Source: Sphingomonas profundi
GTDB lineage: Bacteria > Pseudomonadota > Alphaproteobacteria > Sphingomonadales > Sphingomonadaceae
Length of the DNA: 64,000 bases
Direction: 5' to 3'
Assembly (NCBI RefSeq): GCF_009739515.1
Contig: NZ_CP046535.1
Location: 2,852,001-2,916,000, forward strand
Below the pieces are notes generated by a model that did no database searches, was not told the DNA's origin, and worked only from the letters and a program-made list of their open reading frames with translations. This document shows, piece by piece, positions 1-9,871 of the stretch. Position numbers and translations under genes: made by a program. The stretch's first letter is position 1; each line of letters opens with the position of its first letter.

Positions 1-1
1 A

Positions 2-1789
2 TCGGCGGTCGAGCGGTTCATGCAGCATTATTTCCTCACGGCCAAGCAGGTGGGCGACCTGACCGGCGTGTTCCTCGCCCACCTGGACGAGGAGTTCGCC
101 CGGCGTGGCCGCCGCTTCGGCCTGCCCAAGCTGAAGCGCAAGCCGCGCAACCTGGAAGGCTTCATCTTCGATCGCGGCCGCCTGACCACGCCCGCCGACG
201 ATTTCTTCCGCGAGGATCCGGCGCGGCTGCTGGAGATGTTCGCTGTCGCCGACCGGCACGGGCTGGAGATCCATCCCGCCGCCATGCGCCAGGCGACGCG
301 CGACGTGCGGCTGATCGATCACCGCGTCCGCCGCGATCCGCGCGCGAACGCCTTTTTCCTGGAGGTGCTGACATCCCCGCGCGATCCGGAGAGCGCGCTG
401 CGGTGGATGAACGAGGCCGGCATCTTCGGCCGCTTCGTGCCGGATTTCGGCCGCGTCGTGGCGCAGATGCAGTTCGACATGTACCATCATTACACGGTGG
501 ACGAACATTCGATCCGCGCCATCGGTCTGCTCGCGCAGATCGAGAAGGGGGAGCTGGAAGGCGACCATCCGCTGGCGACGGACATCTTCCGCCGCATCAT
601 CTCGCGCCGCGTGCTCTACGCCGCGGTGCTGCTGCACGATATCGCCAAGGGCCGCGGCGGCGATCACAGCATCCTGGGCGCCGAGGTGGCGGAGAAGCTG
701 TGCCCGCGCTTCGGCATGACGCCGGCCGAGACGGAGACGGTCGCCTGGCTGGTGCGCTACCACCTGCTGATGTCCGCCACCGCGTTCAAGCGCGACCTGA
801 GCGACTTCAAGACGATCCTCGACTTCGCCGAGAAGGTGCAGAGCCCGGAGCGGCTGCGGCTGCTGCTGATCCTGACGGTCGTCGACATCCGCGCCGTCGG
901 CCCCGGCGTGTGGAACGGCTGGAAGCGGCAGCTGCTCGCCGATCTCTACGAGGCGGCGGAGGAGGTGCTGCGGCTGGGCCACAAGCAGAAGGGCCGGCGC
1001 GAGCGGATCGACGCCAAGCAGGCGGACCTGCGCACCGTGCTCGGCTGGCCGGACGACGGGTTCGAGGCGCTCATCCGGCGGCTGCCGGAATCATATTGGG
1101 TGTCGGAAGCCGGCGACATACTGGAGCGCAACGCCCGCCTGATCGCCGCGACGGACGGCGCCGGCAAGCAGCTGGCCATCACCGCGCACGCCGATCGGGA
1201 GCGGGGCGCCACGCTGGTGACGATCTACGCGGCCGATCATCCCGGCCTGTTCTACCGCATCGCCGGCGCGATCCACCTGGCCGGCGGCAGCATCATCGAC
1301 GCGCGCATCCACACCACGCGGGACGGCATGGCGGTGGACAATCTGCTGGTGCAGGATCCCTTCGGCCAGCCGTTCGACGATCCGGACAGGCTGCAGCGGC
1401 TGCGCGTGACGATCGAGGACGCCCTCGCCAACCGCAACCGCATGGCCGATCGCCTCGCCGCCAAGCCGCTGCCGCGCACCCGCGCCGAGGCGTTCGAGAT
1501 CGAGCCGAACGTGCTCGTCGATAACAAGGCGTCGAACCGCTACACGGTGGTGGAGGTCAACGCGCGCGACCGGCCGGCGCTCCTCAACAGCCTGGCGCAG
1601 GCGCTGTTCCAGTCGAAGGTGACGATCCACTCCGCCCATATCGCCACCTATGGCGAGCGGGCGGTCGACGTCTTCTACTTCACCGACCTGATCGGCGACA
1701 AGGTGACGAACGCCACTCGACTGAAGGCCCTGGAACGCCGCCTGCTGGACGCCGCCGCCGGCGAGACGATCGAGCGGGCGGCGGCCTAG
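2..1789 (+). CDS. glnD: Bifunctional uridylyltransferase/uridylyl-removing enzyme GlnD (C-terminal part, 5' cut by window)
   Basis: GlnD adds UMP to and removes it from PII signal proteins in response to glutamine, controlling nitrogen assimilation in the cytoplasm. The reading frame is already open at base 2, so the start and the N-terminal nucleotidyltransferase domain lie outside the window; about 595 residues of a usual 900 or so are visible. An HD phosphohydrolase domain is seen with HHYTVDEHS near visible residue 162 and LLHDIAKGRGGDHS near 210. Two ACT domains follow, near residues 404 and 513 (TIYAADHPGLFYRIAG and VEVNARDRPALLNSLAQAL), ending in a short tail. It converges with the TonB receptor, 34 bp away. 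The assignment is firm from the HD-ACT-ACT order. Confidence 0.95.
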   Translation, partial: SAVERFMQHYFLTAKQVGDLTGVFLAHLDEEFARRGRRFGLPKLKRKPRNLEGFIFDRGRLTTPADDFFREDPARLLEMFAVADRHGLEIHPAAMRQATRDVRLIDHRVRRDPRANAFFLEVLTSPRDPESALRWMNEAGIFGRFVPDFGRVVAQMQFDMYHHYTVDEHSIRAIGLLAQIEKGELEGDHPLATDIFRRIISRRVLYAAVLLHDIAKGRGGDHSILGAEVAEKLCPRFGMTPAETETVAWLVRYHLLMSATAFKRDLSDFKTILDFAEKVQSPERLRLLLILTVVDIRAVGPGVWNGWKRQLLADLYEAAEEVLRLGHKQKGRRERIDAKQADLRTVLGWPDDGFEALIRRLPESYWVSEAGDILERNARLIAATDGAGKQLAITAHADRERGATLVTIYAADHPGLFYRIAGAIHLAGGSIIDARIHTTRDGMAVDNLLVQDPFGQPFDDPDRLQRLRVTIEDALANRNRMADRLAAKPLPRTRAEAFEIEPNVLVDNKASNRYTVVEVNARDRPALLNSLAQALFQSKVTIHSAHIATYGERAVDVFYFTDLIGDKVTNATRLKALERRLLDAAAGETIERAAA

Positions 1790-1823
1790 ACGTGTTTGGG
1801 GGGCGGCTGTGGCGCCGCCGCGA

Positions 1824-4661
1824 TCAGAACTTCGTCCGCACCGTCACCCCGTAGGTGCGGGGTTCGGCCAGGAAGGCGCCATAGAGGCGGTTGGCCGATG
1901 CCTGCTGGCCGTTCAGCACGGAGAGCGTGTCGCCCGTGCCCTGCGTCGGCATGTTGAACGCCACCTGCGTATAGTCGACGTCGAAGATGTTCTGGCCCCA
2001 GAACTCCAGGCTCCAGCGCCCGTCGCCGCCCGACACGCCGACGCGGGCGTTCACCGTCACCACGCCGTCCTGCCGCTTCTCGTAGAACAGGTCGGAGCCG
2101 GTGTTGATGTCGCTCTGGTAGCGCAGATCGGCGTAGAGCAGCCCGCGCAGGCCGCCGGTGCCGAGGTCCGGCGTCCAGCCCGCGCCGGTGGTGACGGTGA
2201 AGTAGGAGGAGTTCGACACGCGCCGCCCCGGCAGGTTCACCAGCGACGTGGGCAGGGCGCCGCTCGGGTTCAGCGCGGTGCGCGTGGTGCTCAGATCGTT
2301 GCGATACTGCGTGTCGGCCAGGGTGAAGCCGACATTGACGTTGAAATTGTCCGCCGGGCGGATGAACGCCTCGATCTCCACGCCACGGCTGCGCACGCCG
2401 GGCTTGATCTTGCCGATGCACTCGCCGGTCGCGGCGCTCTGGTCGCTATCCGCACCCGGGCCGCCGGACAGCTCCGTGCAGCCCTTGATGTTGGCGACGA
2501 TGAAGTTGACGCCCTGGAAGTTGTTCAGCTGGAAGTTCTTGAAGTCCTGCTGGAACAGCGCGACGTTGATGTCGAACCCGCGCCCGTTATATTTCGCGCC
2601 CACCTCATAGGCGTCGACCTTCTCGGACTCGAACTCAAGCTGGCTGAGGTCTGGCGCCGGCTGGCCGAGCAGCGGGATGCCCAGCACCGAGCGATCGAGG
2701 TTGAAGCCGCCGGCCTTGTAGCCCTTCGAATAGCTCGCATAGGTCAGCAGTTCCGGCGCCGGCTTCCAGCTGACCACGGCGGTGCCGGTCCACTCATCCT
2801 CCTTGCGCTTGCGCGAGGGCAAGGTGCCGTTGAACGGGGTCAGCACGCCGTAGAGGGCCGCGGCCGGCGCCAGCGCGCCGACGCCGCCCGCCGCGCCAGT
2901 GGCGGCGGCGCGGATGAACGGGTTGGCCGTGCTCGCCGCGAGCGCGCGCAGCTGCGCGACCGACTGGGCGAGCGAGGCCGCCGCGTTGCCGGCCGGCACG
3001 GTGGAGGCAAAGGCCGCCCGCAGCCGCTTGTCCTCGTTGGTGTAGCGCGCGCCCAGCGTGACGGAGAGGGTGTCCGTCACATGGATGACATTGTGGGTGA
3101 AGAAGGCGAAGTTGCGGCTGCGCTGGCGGTAGCGATCGTTCTGCCCGGTATTCGCATAGGTCGCGATATTCGGGATCAGCGCCGCCACCGGCGCGATCAC
3201 CGCCGCCGGCAGGCCCTGCTGGGCGAGCCCGGCCGAGACGAAGCCGCGCAGGTTGTTGAAGCCGGGGAACTGCGCCGCCGCGCCGCCGCTGCCGCGCACC
3301 AGCTGGGTTATGTAGCGGTCATAGTCCGCGCCGTAGGTCAGCGAGGAGCGGACATCGAGCCGCTCGTCGGCATAATAGCCGCCGACCAGCCAGTCGAGCT
3401 TGCCGGCGAACGCCTCGCCCTGCAGGCGCAGCTCCTGGCTGAAGGTGCGGAACTTGATGAAGTCGCGTCCGTCGTCCGGCCGGTAGAGCAGGTCCAGGCT
3501 GTTGAAGTCGGCGTCCTGGCCGCGCTTATAGTCGTTGTAGCGATAGGCGGTGATCGAGGTCAGCGCGGCCGGCCCGAAGTCCCAGTTGAGCTCGCCGGAC
3601 GCGCCCCAATCCTCGACGTCCTGGCGGTAGGTGCGGCCCGGCGTCACGGATGCGCGGCGATCATAGGGGCGGTCGCTGACGAAGCCGCCCAGGCTGCGCA
3701 GCACTGCAGCGGTGGACGAGGCGGAGGTCGCCAGCGATCCGTCCGCGCTGCGCCGCACGTCGCGCGTCGGCAGATAGACGCCGACGCAGCATTCCTCGTT
3801 CTTGCGCGAATAGTCGCCGATCAGGCGGAAGGAGATGTCGTCGTCCGGCTGGAACAATAGCTGGCCGCGCACCAGGTAGCGATCCTTGTCGTTGAAGTCG
3901 CGGCCGGTGCTGCCGGCATAGGTGCCTTCCTTGATGAAGCCGTCACGCTTCACGTAGACGCCGTCCAGCCGGTAGGCGATCTTGGAGTTGATCGGCCCGG
4001 TGAGGCCGACGATGCCGCGCCAGTAATCGTAATTGCCGTAGGAGAGCTCGGCCGTGCCCTCCTCCTCGAACTTCGGCTTGGCGGTGATGACGCTAATGAG
4101 GCCGGCCGAGGCGTTGCGGCCGAACAGGGTGCCCTGCGGCCCGCGCAGCACCTCGATCCGGTCGATCGCGCCCAATTCCGTGAGGCCGGTGCCGGTACGG
4201 GAGCGGTAGACCCCGTCGACGAACAGGGCGACGGAGCTTTCGAGGCCCGGATTGTCGCCGACCGTGCCGATGCCGCGGATGCGCGCGACGGCGCCGCCGG
4301 CATCCGACGTGGTCGAGGAGACGAGCAGCGACGGCGACAGCTGGTTCAGCGCGCGGATGTCGGTGGCGCCCGATCGGGTCAGCGTGTCGCCGGTGACGGC
4401 GGAGACGGCGAGCGGCACGTTGGAGAGCGCCTCGTTGCGGCGGGTGGCCGTGACGATGATGTCGCCATTGTCGGTCGCCTCGATCGCGGCTGCGGGCGCG
4501 GGCGCGGGTGCGGCCACGCTGCCGGCCTGCTCCGTGGGGCTCGGCGTGTCGGAGGTGGTCGCGGCGTCGGCGGGTGCCTGGCCGGCTGGCGGCGTCTGCG
4601 CGTGGGCCGGAACGGCGATTGCGACGATAGCCGTGCTCAGCAGCCAAAGCGACTTGGACAT
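1824..4661 (-). CDS. TonB-dependent receptor
   Basis: Outer-membrane, energy-coupled transporter of 945 residues. A Sec signal peptide is visible (first 22 residues, ending PAHAQ), followed by a low-complexity Pro/Ala/Thr stretch. The plug domain begins at DIIVTATRRNEALSNVPLAV and contains RIRGIG and VLRGPQGTLFGRNASAG, typical of receptors annotated for iron complexes, sugars or cofactors. A long 22-strand-type barrel follows, with a C-terminal Phe. The start is supported by GGGGAGG upstream of ATG. The substrate cannot be read from the sequence. Sphingomonads carry many such receptors, often regulated one by one, and a 12-bp palindrome in the leader suggests local repressor control. Confidence 0.93.
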   Translation of the reverse strand: MSKSLWLLSTAIVAIAVPAHAQTPPAGQAPADAATTSDTPSPTEQAGSVAAPAPAPAAAIEATDNGDIIVTATRRNEALSNVPLAVSAVTGDTLTRSGATDIRALNQLSPSLLVSSTTSDAGGAVARIRGIGTVGDNPGLESSVALFVDGVYRSRTGTGLTELGAIDRIEVLRGPQGTLFGRNASAGLISVITAKPKFEEEGTAELSYGNYDYWRGIVGLTGPINSKIAYRLDGVYVKRDGFIKEGTYAGSTGRDFNDKDRYLVRGQLLFQPDDDISFRLIGDYSRKNEECCVGVYLPTRDVRRSADGSLATSASSTAAVLRSLGGFVSDRPYDRRASVTPGRTYRQDVEDWGASGELNWDFGPAALTSITAYRYNDYKRGQDADFNSLDLLYRPDDGRDFIKFRTFSQELRLQGEAFAGKLDWLVGGYYADERLDVRSSLTYGADYDRYITQLVRGSGGAAAQFPGFNNLRGFVSAGLAQQGLPAAVIAPVAALIPNIATYANTGQNDRYRQRSRNFAFFTHNVIHVTDTLSVTLGARYTNEDKRLRAAFASTVPAGNAAASLAQSVAQLRALAASTANPFIRAAATGAAGGVGALAPAAALYGVLTPFNGTLPSRKRKEDEWTGTAVVSWKPAPELLTYASYSKGYKAGGFNLDRSVLGIPLLGQPAPDLSQLEFESEKVDAYEVGAKYNGRGFDINVALFQQDFKNFQLNNFQGVNFIVANIKGCTELSGGPGADSDQSAATGECIGKIKPGVRSRGVEIEAFIRPADNFNVNVGFTLADTQYRNDLSTTRTALNPSGALPTSLVNLPGRRVSNSSYFTVTTGAGWTPDLGTGGLRGLLYADLRYQSDINTGSDLFYEKRQDGVVTVNARVGVSGGDGRWSLEFWGQNIFDVDYTQVAFNMPTQGTGDTLSVLNGQQASANRLYGAFLAEPRTYGVTVRTKF

Positions 4662-4692
4662 GGAACCTCCCCTGAAAACTATTCTAGTTGCC

Positions 4693-4704
4693 GTTTACGT
4701 AAAC
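4693..4704. promoter_or_regulatory. Candidate operator of the TonB receptor gene (perfect palindrome)
   Basis: GTTTACGTAAAC is a perfect 12-bp palindrome 32 to 43 bp upstream of the receptor ATG. Its central CG and AT-rich flanks resemble operators of LacI/GalR-family repressors, which commonly control sugar-linked TonB receptors in alphaproteobacteria. The binding protein is an inference; no regulator gene is adjacent. Confidence 0.45.
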
Positions 4705-4915
4705 CAGAGGCCGGCACCATGCCAGCCCCTTTTGCACCACGGCCCGCCCCATCGTGGAGAGAAAGGCTTAACCCTTCCCTCCACGCTCTCTTACGATCGA
4801 AATACAAGGATTCCGTAACGGAAAGCAGGCGCGGCATACCAGCATCGGCCTGCCGTGCAAGCGCAATCGGCGGCGTCGACCCGGGCGCCGTGGCGACCAT
4901 CGGCACCACGCAACG

Positions 4916-4942
4916 AAAAAGGGAGCGGGTCGCCCCACTCCC
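4916..4942 (-). terminator. Rho-independent terminator of the thrS-Uma2-infC cluster
   Basis: Read on the minus strand, a 9-bp stem (GGGAGTGGG / CCCGCTCCC, one G-T pair) closed by a GCGA tetraloop is followed directly by TTTTT. It sits 27 bp after the infC stop. The rest of the 4662-4968 gap holds the receptor leader and nothing else I recognise. Confidence 0.9.
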
Positions 4943-4968
4943 TTCCGATCCCGCGAGAGGCGTGTCGC

Positions 4969-5508
4969 TTATTTGGGCGCCAGCACCATCAGCATCTGTC
5001 GGCCTTCCATGCGTGGGTGCTGCTCCACCTTGGCGATCTCGGCGATGTCCGCCTGCACGCGCTGCAACACCTGCATGCCGAGCTGGCCGTGCGCCAGCTC
5101 GCGCCCGCGGAAGCGCAGCGTGACCTTCACCTTGTCGCCCTCGTCGATGAACTCGTGCACCTTCTTCATCTTGGTGTCGTAGTCGTGATCGTCGATGTTC
5201 GGACGCATCTTGATCTCCTTGATCTCCTGCGTCTTCTGGCTCTTGCGGGCGAGGTTCGCCTTCTTCTGGGTCTCGTACTTGAACTTGCCGATATCCAGGA
5301 ACTTGGCGACGGGCGGATCGGCGTTGGGCGAGACCTCGACCAGATCGAGGCCGACCTCAGCCGCCTGCTCCATCGCCTCGCGCGTGTACATCACGCCCAG
5401 ATTCTCGCCGTCCCCATCGATCACCCGGACCTTGGGCGACTGGATGAATTCATTGTAGCGTGGGCCGTTCAACGGCATCGGCGGCTGGCCGAGCGGGCGG
5501 CGCATCAT
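4969..5508 (-). CDS. infC: Translation initiation factor IF-3
   Basis: IF-3 binds the 30S subunit, prevents premature 50S joining and proofreads start-codon selection. The 179-residue protein carries the N-domain ([24 protein letters not shown]), the lysine-rich linker ([19 protein letters not shown]) and the C-domain ([25 protein letters not shown]). The conventional ATG at 5508 lacks a near Shine-Dalgarno. An in-frame ATA at 5520-5518, four codons upstream, has GGAG 8 nt before it. infC is known for non-standard starts that allow autoregulation, so the true start may be 5520. It is the last gene of a minus-strand cluster with thrS and Uma2, ended by a strong terminator. Confidence 0.96.
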   Translation of the reverse strand: MMRRPLGQPPMPLNGPRYNEFIQSPKVRVIDGDGENLGVMYTREAMEQAAEVGLDLVEVSPNADPPVAKFLDIGKFKYETQKKANLARKSQKTQEIKEIKMRPNIDDHDYDTKMKKVHEFIDEGDKVKVTLRFRGRELAHGQLGMQVLQRVQADIAEIAKVEQHPRMEGRQMLMVLAPK

Positions 5509-5597
5509 GGGCGGACGTATAGCAGCTTCTCCAGGCGTGGTGATTCAGACCTGCGATATAGGCCTTCGCGCGCGATTTTGAAAGATGCGGCGATGCC

Positions 5598-6167
5598 TCA
5601 GTCCAGCATGTCGAGCCGGATCGTCACGCCGGGCAGCAGCAACGCGGCGACGGGATCGTGCGCCTCATATTCCTCGACGTCACGATAGATCCCGTCGACG
5701 GGATCGCGATGGACCCGAATGGTCCGTCGCACGGCATCGACGACCCAGTAATCGCGTATGCCGAAACCGGCGTATAATGGCGCCTTCACGCGGAGATCAT
5801 AGCTGATCGAACTGCTCGCCACCTCGATCGCCAGCAGCAGATCCGGCCCCCGCACAGCGCGAGACTGGAGGCCGTCTGGACAGAGCGCCAGATCGGGCTC
5901 GACCAGATAATCCTGCGACAAGGTTATGCTCGCCTCCACGAAGAGGCGGGTCTCCGGCCCGGTCGCAAGGATCAGCGCCCGGATCAGTTGCGACTTCATC
6001 ATCTCGTGCGGACTGGCCTTTGCCGCAGCCATCGGCACGATCTCCCCATCGATCAGTTCGAACTTGTCGTCCTGGTCGAACGCGCCGGCTTCGGTCAGCG
6101 CGTAGACCTCGTCCACCGTGAGGCGGGCGGGGATGAGGCCGCGGCGGACATTCTGGAAGACGGTCAT
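5598..6167 (-). CDS. Uma2-family (DUF820) restriction-endonuclease-like protein
   Basis: 189 residues with the hallmarks of Uma2 proteins, a PD-(D/E)XK nuclease-fold family very common in cyanobacteria and scattered in other bacteria, with unknown physiological role. Visible motifs are KFELIDGEIVPMAAA, a conserved His in SPHEMMK, VEPDLALCPDG (catalytic Asp region), LLLAIEVASSS (Glu of the E-x-K-like motif), then LRVKAPLYAGFGIRDYWVVD. Substrate and biological role are unknown. It lies 31 bp downstream of thrS and 89 bp upstream of infC, so it interrupts the usual thrS-infC neighbourhood and is probably a later insertion that is co-transcribed with them. Confidence 0.88.
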   Translation of the reverse strand: MTVFQNVRRGLIPARLTVDEVYALTEAGAFDQDDKFELIDGEIVPMAAAKASPHEMMKSQLIRALILATGPETRLFVEASITLSQDYLVEPDLALCPDGLQSRAVRGPDLLLAIEVASSSISYDLRVKAPLYAGFGIRDYWVVDAVRRTIRVHRDPVDGIYRDVEEYEAHDPVAALLLPGVTIRLDMLD

Positions 6168-6198
6168 GGCGTCATCCTAGCATCGAACCGGCGCGACG

Positions 6199-8232
6199 TC
6201 AGCCGACCGCGCCGACCAGATCCGGCGGCGTCGCCTCCGCCACCAATGCGGCGATCGCCTCGTCCAGCGTCATGATCTGCTGCTGCTGCGATCCCAGCCG
6301 GCGGATGGCGACCTTGCCCTCCTCCGCCTCGCGCTTGCCCACCACCAGCAGCGCCGGCACCTTGGCCAGCGAATGTTCGCGCACCTTGTAGTTGATCTTC
6401 TCGTTGCGCAGGTCCGTCTCTACCCGCAGCCCCGCCGCCCGCAGCCTGGCCGCCACCGCGTGCGCATAGTCGTCCGCGTCGGATACGATCGTCGCCACCA
6501 CCGCCTGCACCGGCGCCAGCCACAGCGGGAAGCGGCCGGCATGATGCTCGATCAGGATGCCGATGAACCGCTCGAACGTGCCCAGGATCGCGCGGTGCAG
6601 CATCACCGGGCGGTGGCGGTTGCCGTCCTCGCCGATGTAGCTCGCATCCAGCCGCTCGGGCAGCACCCGGTCGGATTGCATGGTGCCCACCTGCCACGTC
6701 CGCCCGATCGCATCGGTCAGGTGGAACTCCAGTTTCGGCGCGTAGAAAGCGCCCTCGCCGGGCAGATCCTCGAACCGGGCCTTGATCGTCTCGCTGATGT
6801 CCGCCTGCATCACCGCCGCGCGTAGCTCCGCCTCGGCCTTGTCCCACATCGCGTCGTCGCCGAAACGCTTCTCCGGGCGAAGCGCCAGCTTCACGGCGTA
6901 GTCGGAGAAGCCGAGATCGTGATAGACCGAGTCGAGCAGTTCGCAGAACGCCCTCACCTCTTCGATCAGCTGGTCCTCTCGTACGAAGATGTGGGCGTCG
7001 TCCTGGGTGAACTGGCGCACGCGCATGATGCCGTGGAGCGCGCCGTGCGCCTCGTTGCGGTGGCAGCAGCCGAATTCGGCCATGTGGATCGGCAGGTCGC
7101 GATAGCTCTTGATGCCCTGCTTGAAGATCAGCACGTGCGCCGGGCAGTTCATCGGCTTCAGCGCCATCAGCTCGGCCTTGCCGCTGAGGACCGGCCCCTC
7201 GTCCTCGCCCGACGGGATCTCGTCCGGCACGACGAACATGTTCTCGCGATACTTGCCCCAGTGGCCGGACTGTTCCCACTGCCGCGCGTCCATCAGCTGC
7301 GGCGTCTTCACTTCCCTGTAGCCGGCGGCGTCCAGCCGGCGGCGCATATACGCCTCCAGCGCGCGCCACAGCACGAAGCCGTTCGGGTGCCAGAACACCG
7401 ATCCCTGCGCCTCCGGCTGCAGGTGGAACAGGTCCATCTCCTGCCCGATCTTGCGGTGGTCGCGCTTGGCCGCCTCATCCAGCATGAACAGGTGCTGGTC
7501 CAGCTGCTTCTTCGTCAGCCAGCCGGTGCCGTAGATGCGGCTGAGCATCGCGTTGTTCTGGTCGCCGCGCCAGTAGGCGCCGGAGACGCGCGTCAGCTTG
7601 AACGCGGCGGGATCGAGCTTGCCGGTGGAGGCCAGATGCGGGCCGCGGCACATGTCCAGCCAGCCATGCTCGGCCGTGCCGGAGCGGTAGACCGTCAGCG
7701 CCTCGCCCTCGGGCAGCTCGGCCGCCCACTCGGCCTTGAACGTCTCGCCGGCGGCCTGCCAGCGGGCGATCAGGTCCGCCCGGCTCCACACCTCGCGCAC
7801 CAGCGGCTCGTCGCGCGCGATGATGGCGCGCATCGCGGCCTCGATCGCCGGCAGATCCTCGTCGGTGAACGGGCGGTCGCGCCCGTCGATCTTCGGCGGC
7901 GCGAAATCATAGTAGAAGCCGTCGTCCGTCGCCGGGCCGAAGGTGATCTGGGTGCCGGGGAACAGCGTCTGCACCGCCTCCGCCAGCACATGGGCGAAGT
8001 CGTGCCGCGCCAGCTCCAGCGCGTCCGCCTCGTCCTTCGCCGTCACCAGCGCCAGCGAGGCATCCGCCTCAAGCGGCCGCGTGATGTCGCGCAGCTCGCC
8101 ATCCACGCGCGCGGCGATCGCCGCCTTGGCGAGGCCGGGGCCGATCGCCGCCGCGATCTCCGCCGGAGTGGTGCCGGCCGCGACCTCGCGGATGGAACCA
8201 TCGGGCAGGCTGATCTTGAGCATCGCGGACAT
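6199..8232 (-). CDS. thrS: Threonyl-tRNA synthetase
   Basis: Class II synthetase charging tRNA-Thr. Reading order: TGS domain ([16 protein letters not shown], residues 1 to about 65); second additional/editing domain with HDFAH and DMCRGPHL; catalytic core with [14 protein letters not shown] (zinc Cys), [12 protein letters not shown] and [14 protein letters not shown]-terminal anticodon-binding domain. The ATG at 8232 gives 677 residues, near family size, and starts right at the TGS domain. An upstream in-frame extension to 8325 would run through the terminator hairpin of the preceding gene and is rejected. Downstream are Uma2 and infC. Confidence 0.96.
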   Translation of the reverse strand: MSAMLKISLPDGSIREVAAGTTPAEIAAAIGPGLAKAAIAARVDGELRDITRPLEADASLALVTAKDEADALELARHDFAHVLAEAVQTLFPGTQITFGPATDDGFYYDFAPPKIDGRDRPFTDEDLPAIEAAMRAIIARDEPLVREVWSRADLIARWQAAGETFKAEWAAELPEGEALTVYRSGTAEHGWLDMCRGPHLASTGKLDPAAFKLTRVSGAYWRGDQNNAMLSRIYGTGWLTKKQLDQHLFMLDEAAKRDHRKIGQEMDLFHLQPEAQGSVFWHPNGFVLWRALEAYMRRRLDAAGYREVKTPQLMDARQWEQSGHWGKYRENMFVVPDEIPSGEDEGPVLSGKAELMALKPMNCPAHVLIFKQGIKSYRDLPIHMAEFGCCHRNEAHGALHGIMRVRQFTQDDAHIFVREDQLIEEVRAFCELLDSVYHDLGFSDYAVKLALRPEKRFGDDAMWDKAEAELRAAVMQADISETIKARFEDLPGEGAFYAPKLEFHLTDAIGRTWQVGTMQSDRVLPERLDASYIGEDGNRHRPVMLHRAILGTFERFIGILIEHHAGRFPLWLAPVQAVVATIVSDADDYAHAVAARLRAAGLRVETDLRNEKINYKVREHSLAKVPALLVVGKREAEEGKVAIRRLGSQQQQIMTLDEAIAALVAEATPPDLVGAVG

Positions 8233-8283
8233 GGGGGCGTTTTCCAAGGGATCGGGAGGCGGGCTTATGCCCGTGCCGGCCAT

Positions 8284-8322
8284 ATAAGAAAAGCGGCCGG
8301 GGTGTCGCCACCCCGGCCGCTT
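8284..8322 (-). terminator. Rho-independent terminator after the outer-membrane protein gene
   Basis: Perfect 14-bp inverted repeat (arms 8291-8304 and 8309-8322) with a GCGA loop on the minus strand, followed by TTCTTAT. It ends the gene at 8345-8902 and insulates thrS, whose own start is 52 bp further on. Confidence 0.85.
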
Positions 8323-8344
8323 CATTTCCCGATCGCGGGTGCGA

Positions 8345-8902
8345 TCAGAGATGGAAGACCAGGCCGGCCATCGGCCGCACCGAATCGAAGTCGTAGGTGT
8401 CGGCCTGCAGCCGCAGGCGCACGCCCGAGTTGCCGGTGAGGCCGCCCAGGCCGATGTCCTTCGGGCCGACCTCCAGGCCGACGCCGTAGATCCAGTCGCT
8501 CCGGTCGGCGAAGCCGCGCTTGCCCTTGCCGTTGACCCACTGGTAGCCGGCCGAGGCGTAGATCAGGCCGCTGTCACCGGCGCGCACGCCAGCGCGGCCC
8601 TTGACGCCATATTCCCAGTCGATGTCCTTGAAGCCCTTGGCGGCATTGCCCTCGACGCCCACGAACACAGGGCCGAGCGGCACGTTGGCGCCGACGACGC
8701 CCTCGATCAGCGCGCCATCCATGCGGCCGCGATTGCCGCTGGTGCCGAACTCGCTGAGCTTGTCATAGGAATCATAGCCGCCGAGCACGCCGACATAGGG
8801 CTCGAAACCGAAAGCCGGGCTGCCGTCCGGCGCGCTGTCCTGCGCCATGGCGGCGGTGGGCAGGGCCAGGAGGGCGGCGGCGGCGAGAAGAAACGTCTTC
8901 AT
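8345..8902 (-). CDS. Outer-membrane beta-barrel (opacity/porin-like) protein
   Basis: A 185-residue secreted protein. It starts [20 protein letters not shown], a clear Sec signal peptide cleaved near AMAQ. The rest alternates polar and hydrophobic residues as in small 8-stranded barrels of the OmpA/Opa-like superfamily ([43 protein letters not shown]), ending in a barrel-type Phe-x-Leu (GLVFHL). ATG 8902 is chosen over an upstream in-frame TTG because GGAG stands 8 nt before it. Function beyond barrel formation cannot be assigned. It is monocistronic, with a strong terminator right behind it. Confidence 0.82.
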   Translation of the reverse strand: MKTFLLAAAALLALPTAAMAQDSAPDGSPAFGFEPYVGVLGGYDSYDKLSEFGTSGNRGRMDGALIEGVVGANVPLGPVFVGVEGNAAKGFKDIDWEYGVKGRAGVRAGDSGLIYASAGYQWVNGKGKRGFADRSDWIYGVGLEVGPKDIGLGGLTGNSGVRLRLQADTYDFDSVRPMAGLVFHL

Positions 8903-9078
8903 TATCAATACTCCACTCAGCGCCGGGGCATTATCGGCGACCTCACCGCCCCGTGCGTGGGGGGCTGAACTGCCGTGTGACGATCATGTTGCACTGCACC
9001 CGAACAAGAGCCCGCACTGTTGCCGTGAGGACACAGTGACAGGTGACGCGGCGCGCGGGCGGCACTATCCATCGCATC

Positions 9079-9825
9079 ATGCCCGCCACACCCGCCTGGC
9101 CCCCGGCCAGCACGCCCCGCCTGTTCGTCGCCGCGCCGCTGTCGCCCGGCGCCCGCGTCACGCTCGAAGGCGGGCAGGCGCATTACCTTTCGGCGGTGAT
9201 GCGGCTGAAGCCCGGCGATCCCCTCCGCCTGTTCGACGATGCCACCGGCGAGTGGCTGGCCGAGGTGGCGGACGTGCGCAAGCGCGACCTCACCGTCGCC
9301 GTCGCCGAGCGGCTGGCCCCGCGCGAGACGGTGCCCGATCTCTGGCTGCTCGCCGCGCCCATCAAGAAGGGACGGATCGACTGGCTGGTCGAGAAGGCGT
9401 GCGAACTCGGCGTCGCGCGCATCGTGCCCGTCGTCACGCAGCGCACGATCGTCGACCGGCTCAATCCCGATCGGCTGCGCGCCCACATGATCGAGGCGGC
9501 CGAGCAGTGCGGCCGCACCGCCCTGCCCGAACTCGCCGAGCTTGCGCCGCTGCGCGAGGTGCTGCGCGCCTGGCCGGCGGAGCGCATGCTGATCCACGCC
9601 GACGAGGAGGGCGGCGCGCCACTCGCCTCCGTCGCCCGGCCCGGCCCGGCGGCGATCCTGATCGGCCCGGAGGGCGGCTTCACCACCGAGGAACGCGCCG
9701 CCATCGCCGCCGTGCCGGCCGCGTGCGGCGTGTCGCTCGGCCCGCGCATCTTGCGCGCGGACACCGCCGCCGCCGCCGCCGTCGCGGTGTGGATGGCCGT
9801 CGCCGGGGACTGGACCGATCGGTAG
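9079..9825 (+). CDS. rsmE: 16S rRNA (uracil-1498-N3)-methyltransferase
   Basis: RsmE methylates N3 of U1498 in 16S rRNA of assembled 30S subunits. The protein shows the N-terminal PUA-like domain (RLFVAAPLSPG, LEGGQAHYLSAVMRLKPGD) and a SPOUT knot domain with IKKGRIDWLVEKACELGV, LIGPEGGF and SLGPRILRADTA, the deep-knot SAM-binding loops. ATG 9079 gives 248 residues, typical of the family; a GTG at 9043 would add 12 residues without similarity. It is followed 46 bp later by gshA in the same direction. Confidence 0.95.
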   Translation: MPATPAWPPASTPRLFVAAPLSPGARVTLEGGQAHYLSAVMRLKPGDPLRLFDDATGEWLAEVADVRKRDLTVAVAERLAPRETVPDLWLLAAPIKKGRIDWLVEKACELGVARIVPVVTQRTIVDRLNPDRLRAHMIEAAEQCGRTALPELAELAPLREVLRAWPAERMLIHADEEGGAPLASVARPGPAAILIGPEGGFTTEERAAIAAVPAACGVSLGPRILRADTAAAAAVAVWMAVAGDWTDR

Positions 9826-9871
9826 CTAATCCACTGGCAGAGGCTCGATCCGCTCGCTATGGGCGCTTCGC

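Noticed and set aside
1802-1819. GGCGGC-TGTGGC-GCCGCC hairpin between glnD and the TonB receptor as terminator
   Set aside because: Short, GC-only stem with no T run on either strand; may be chance in GC-rich DNA.
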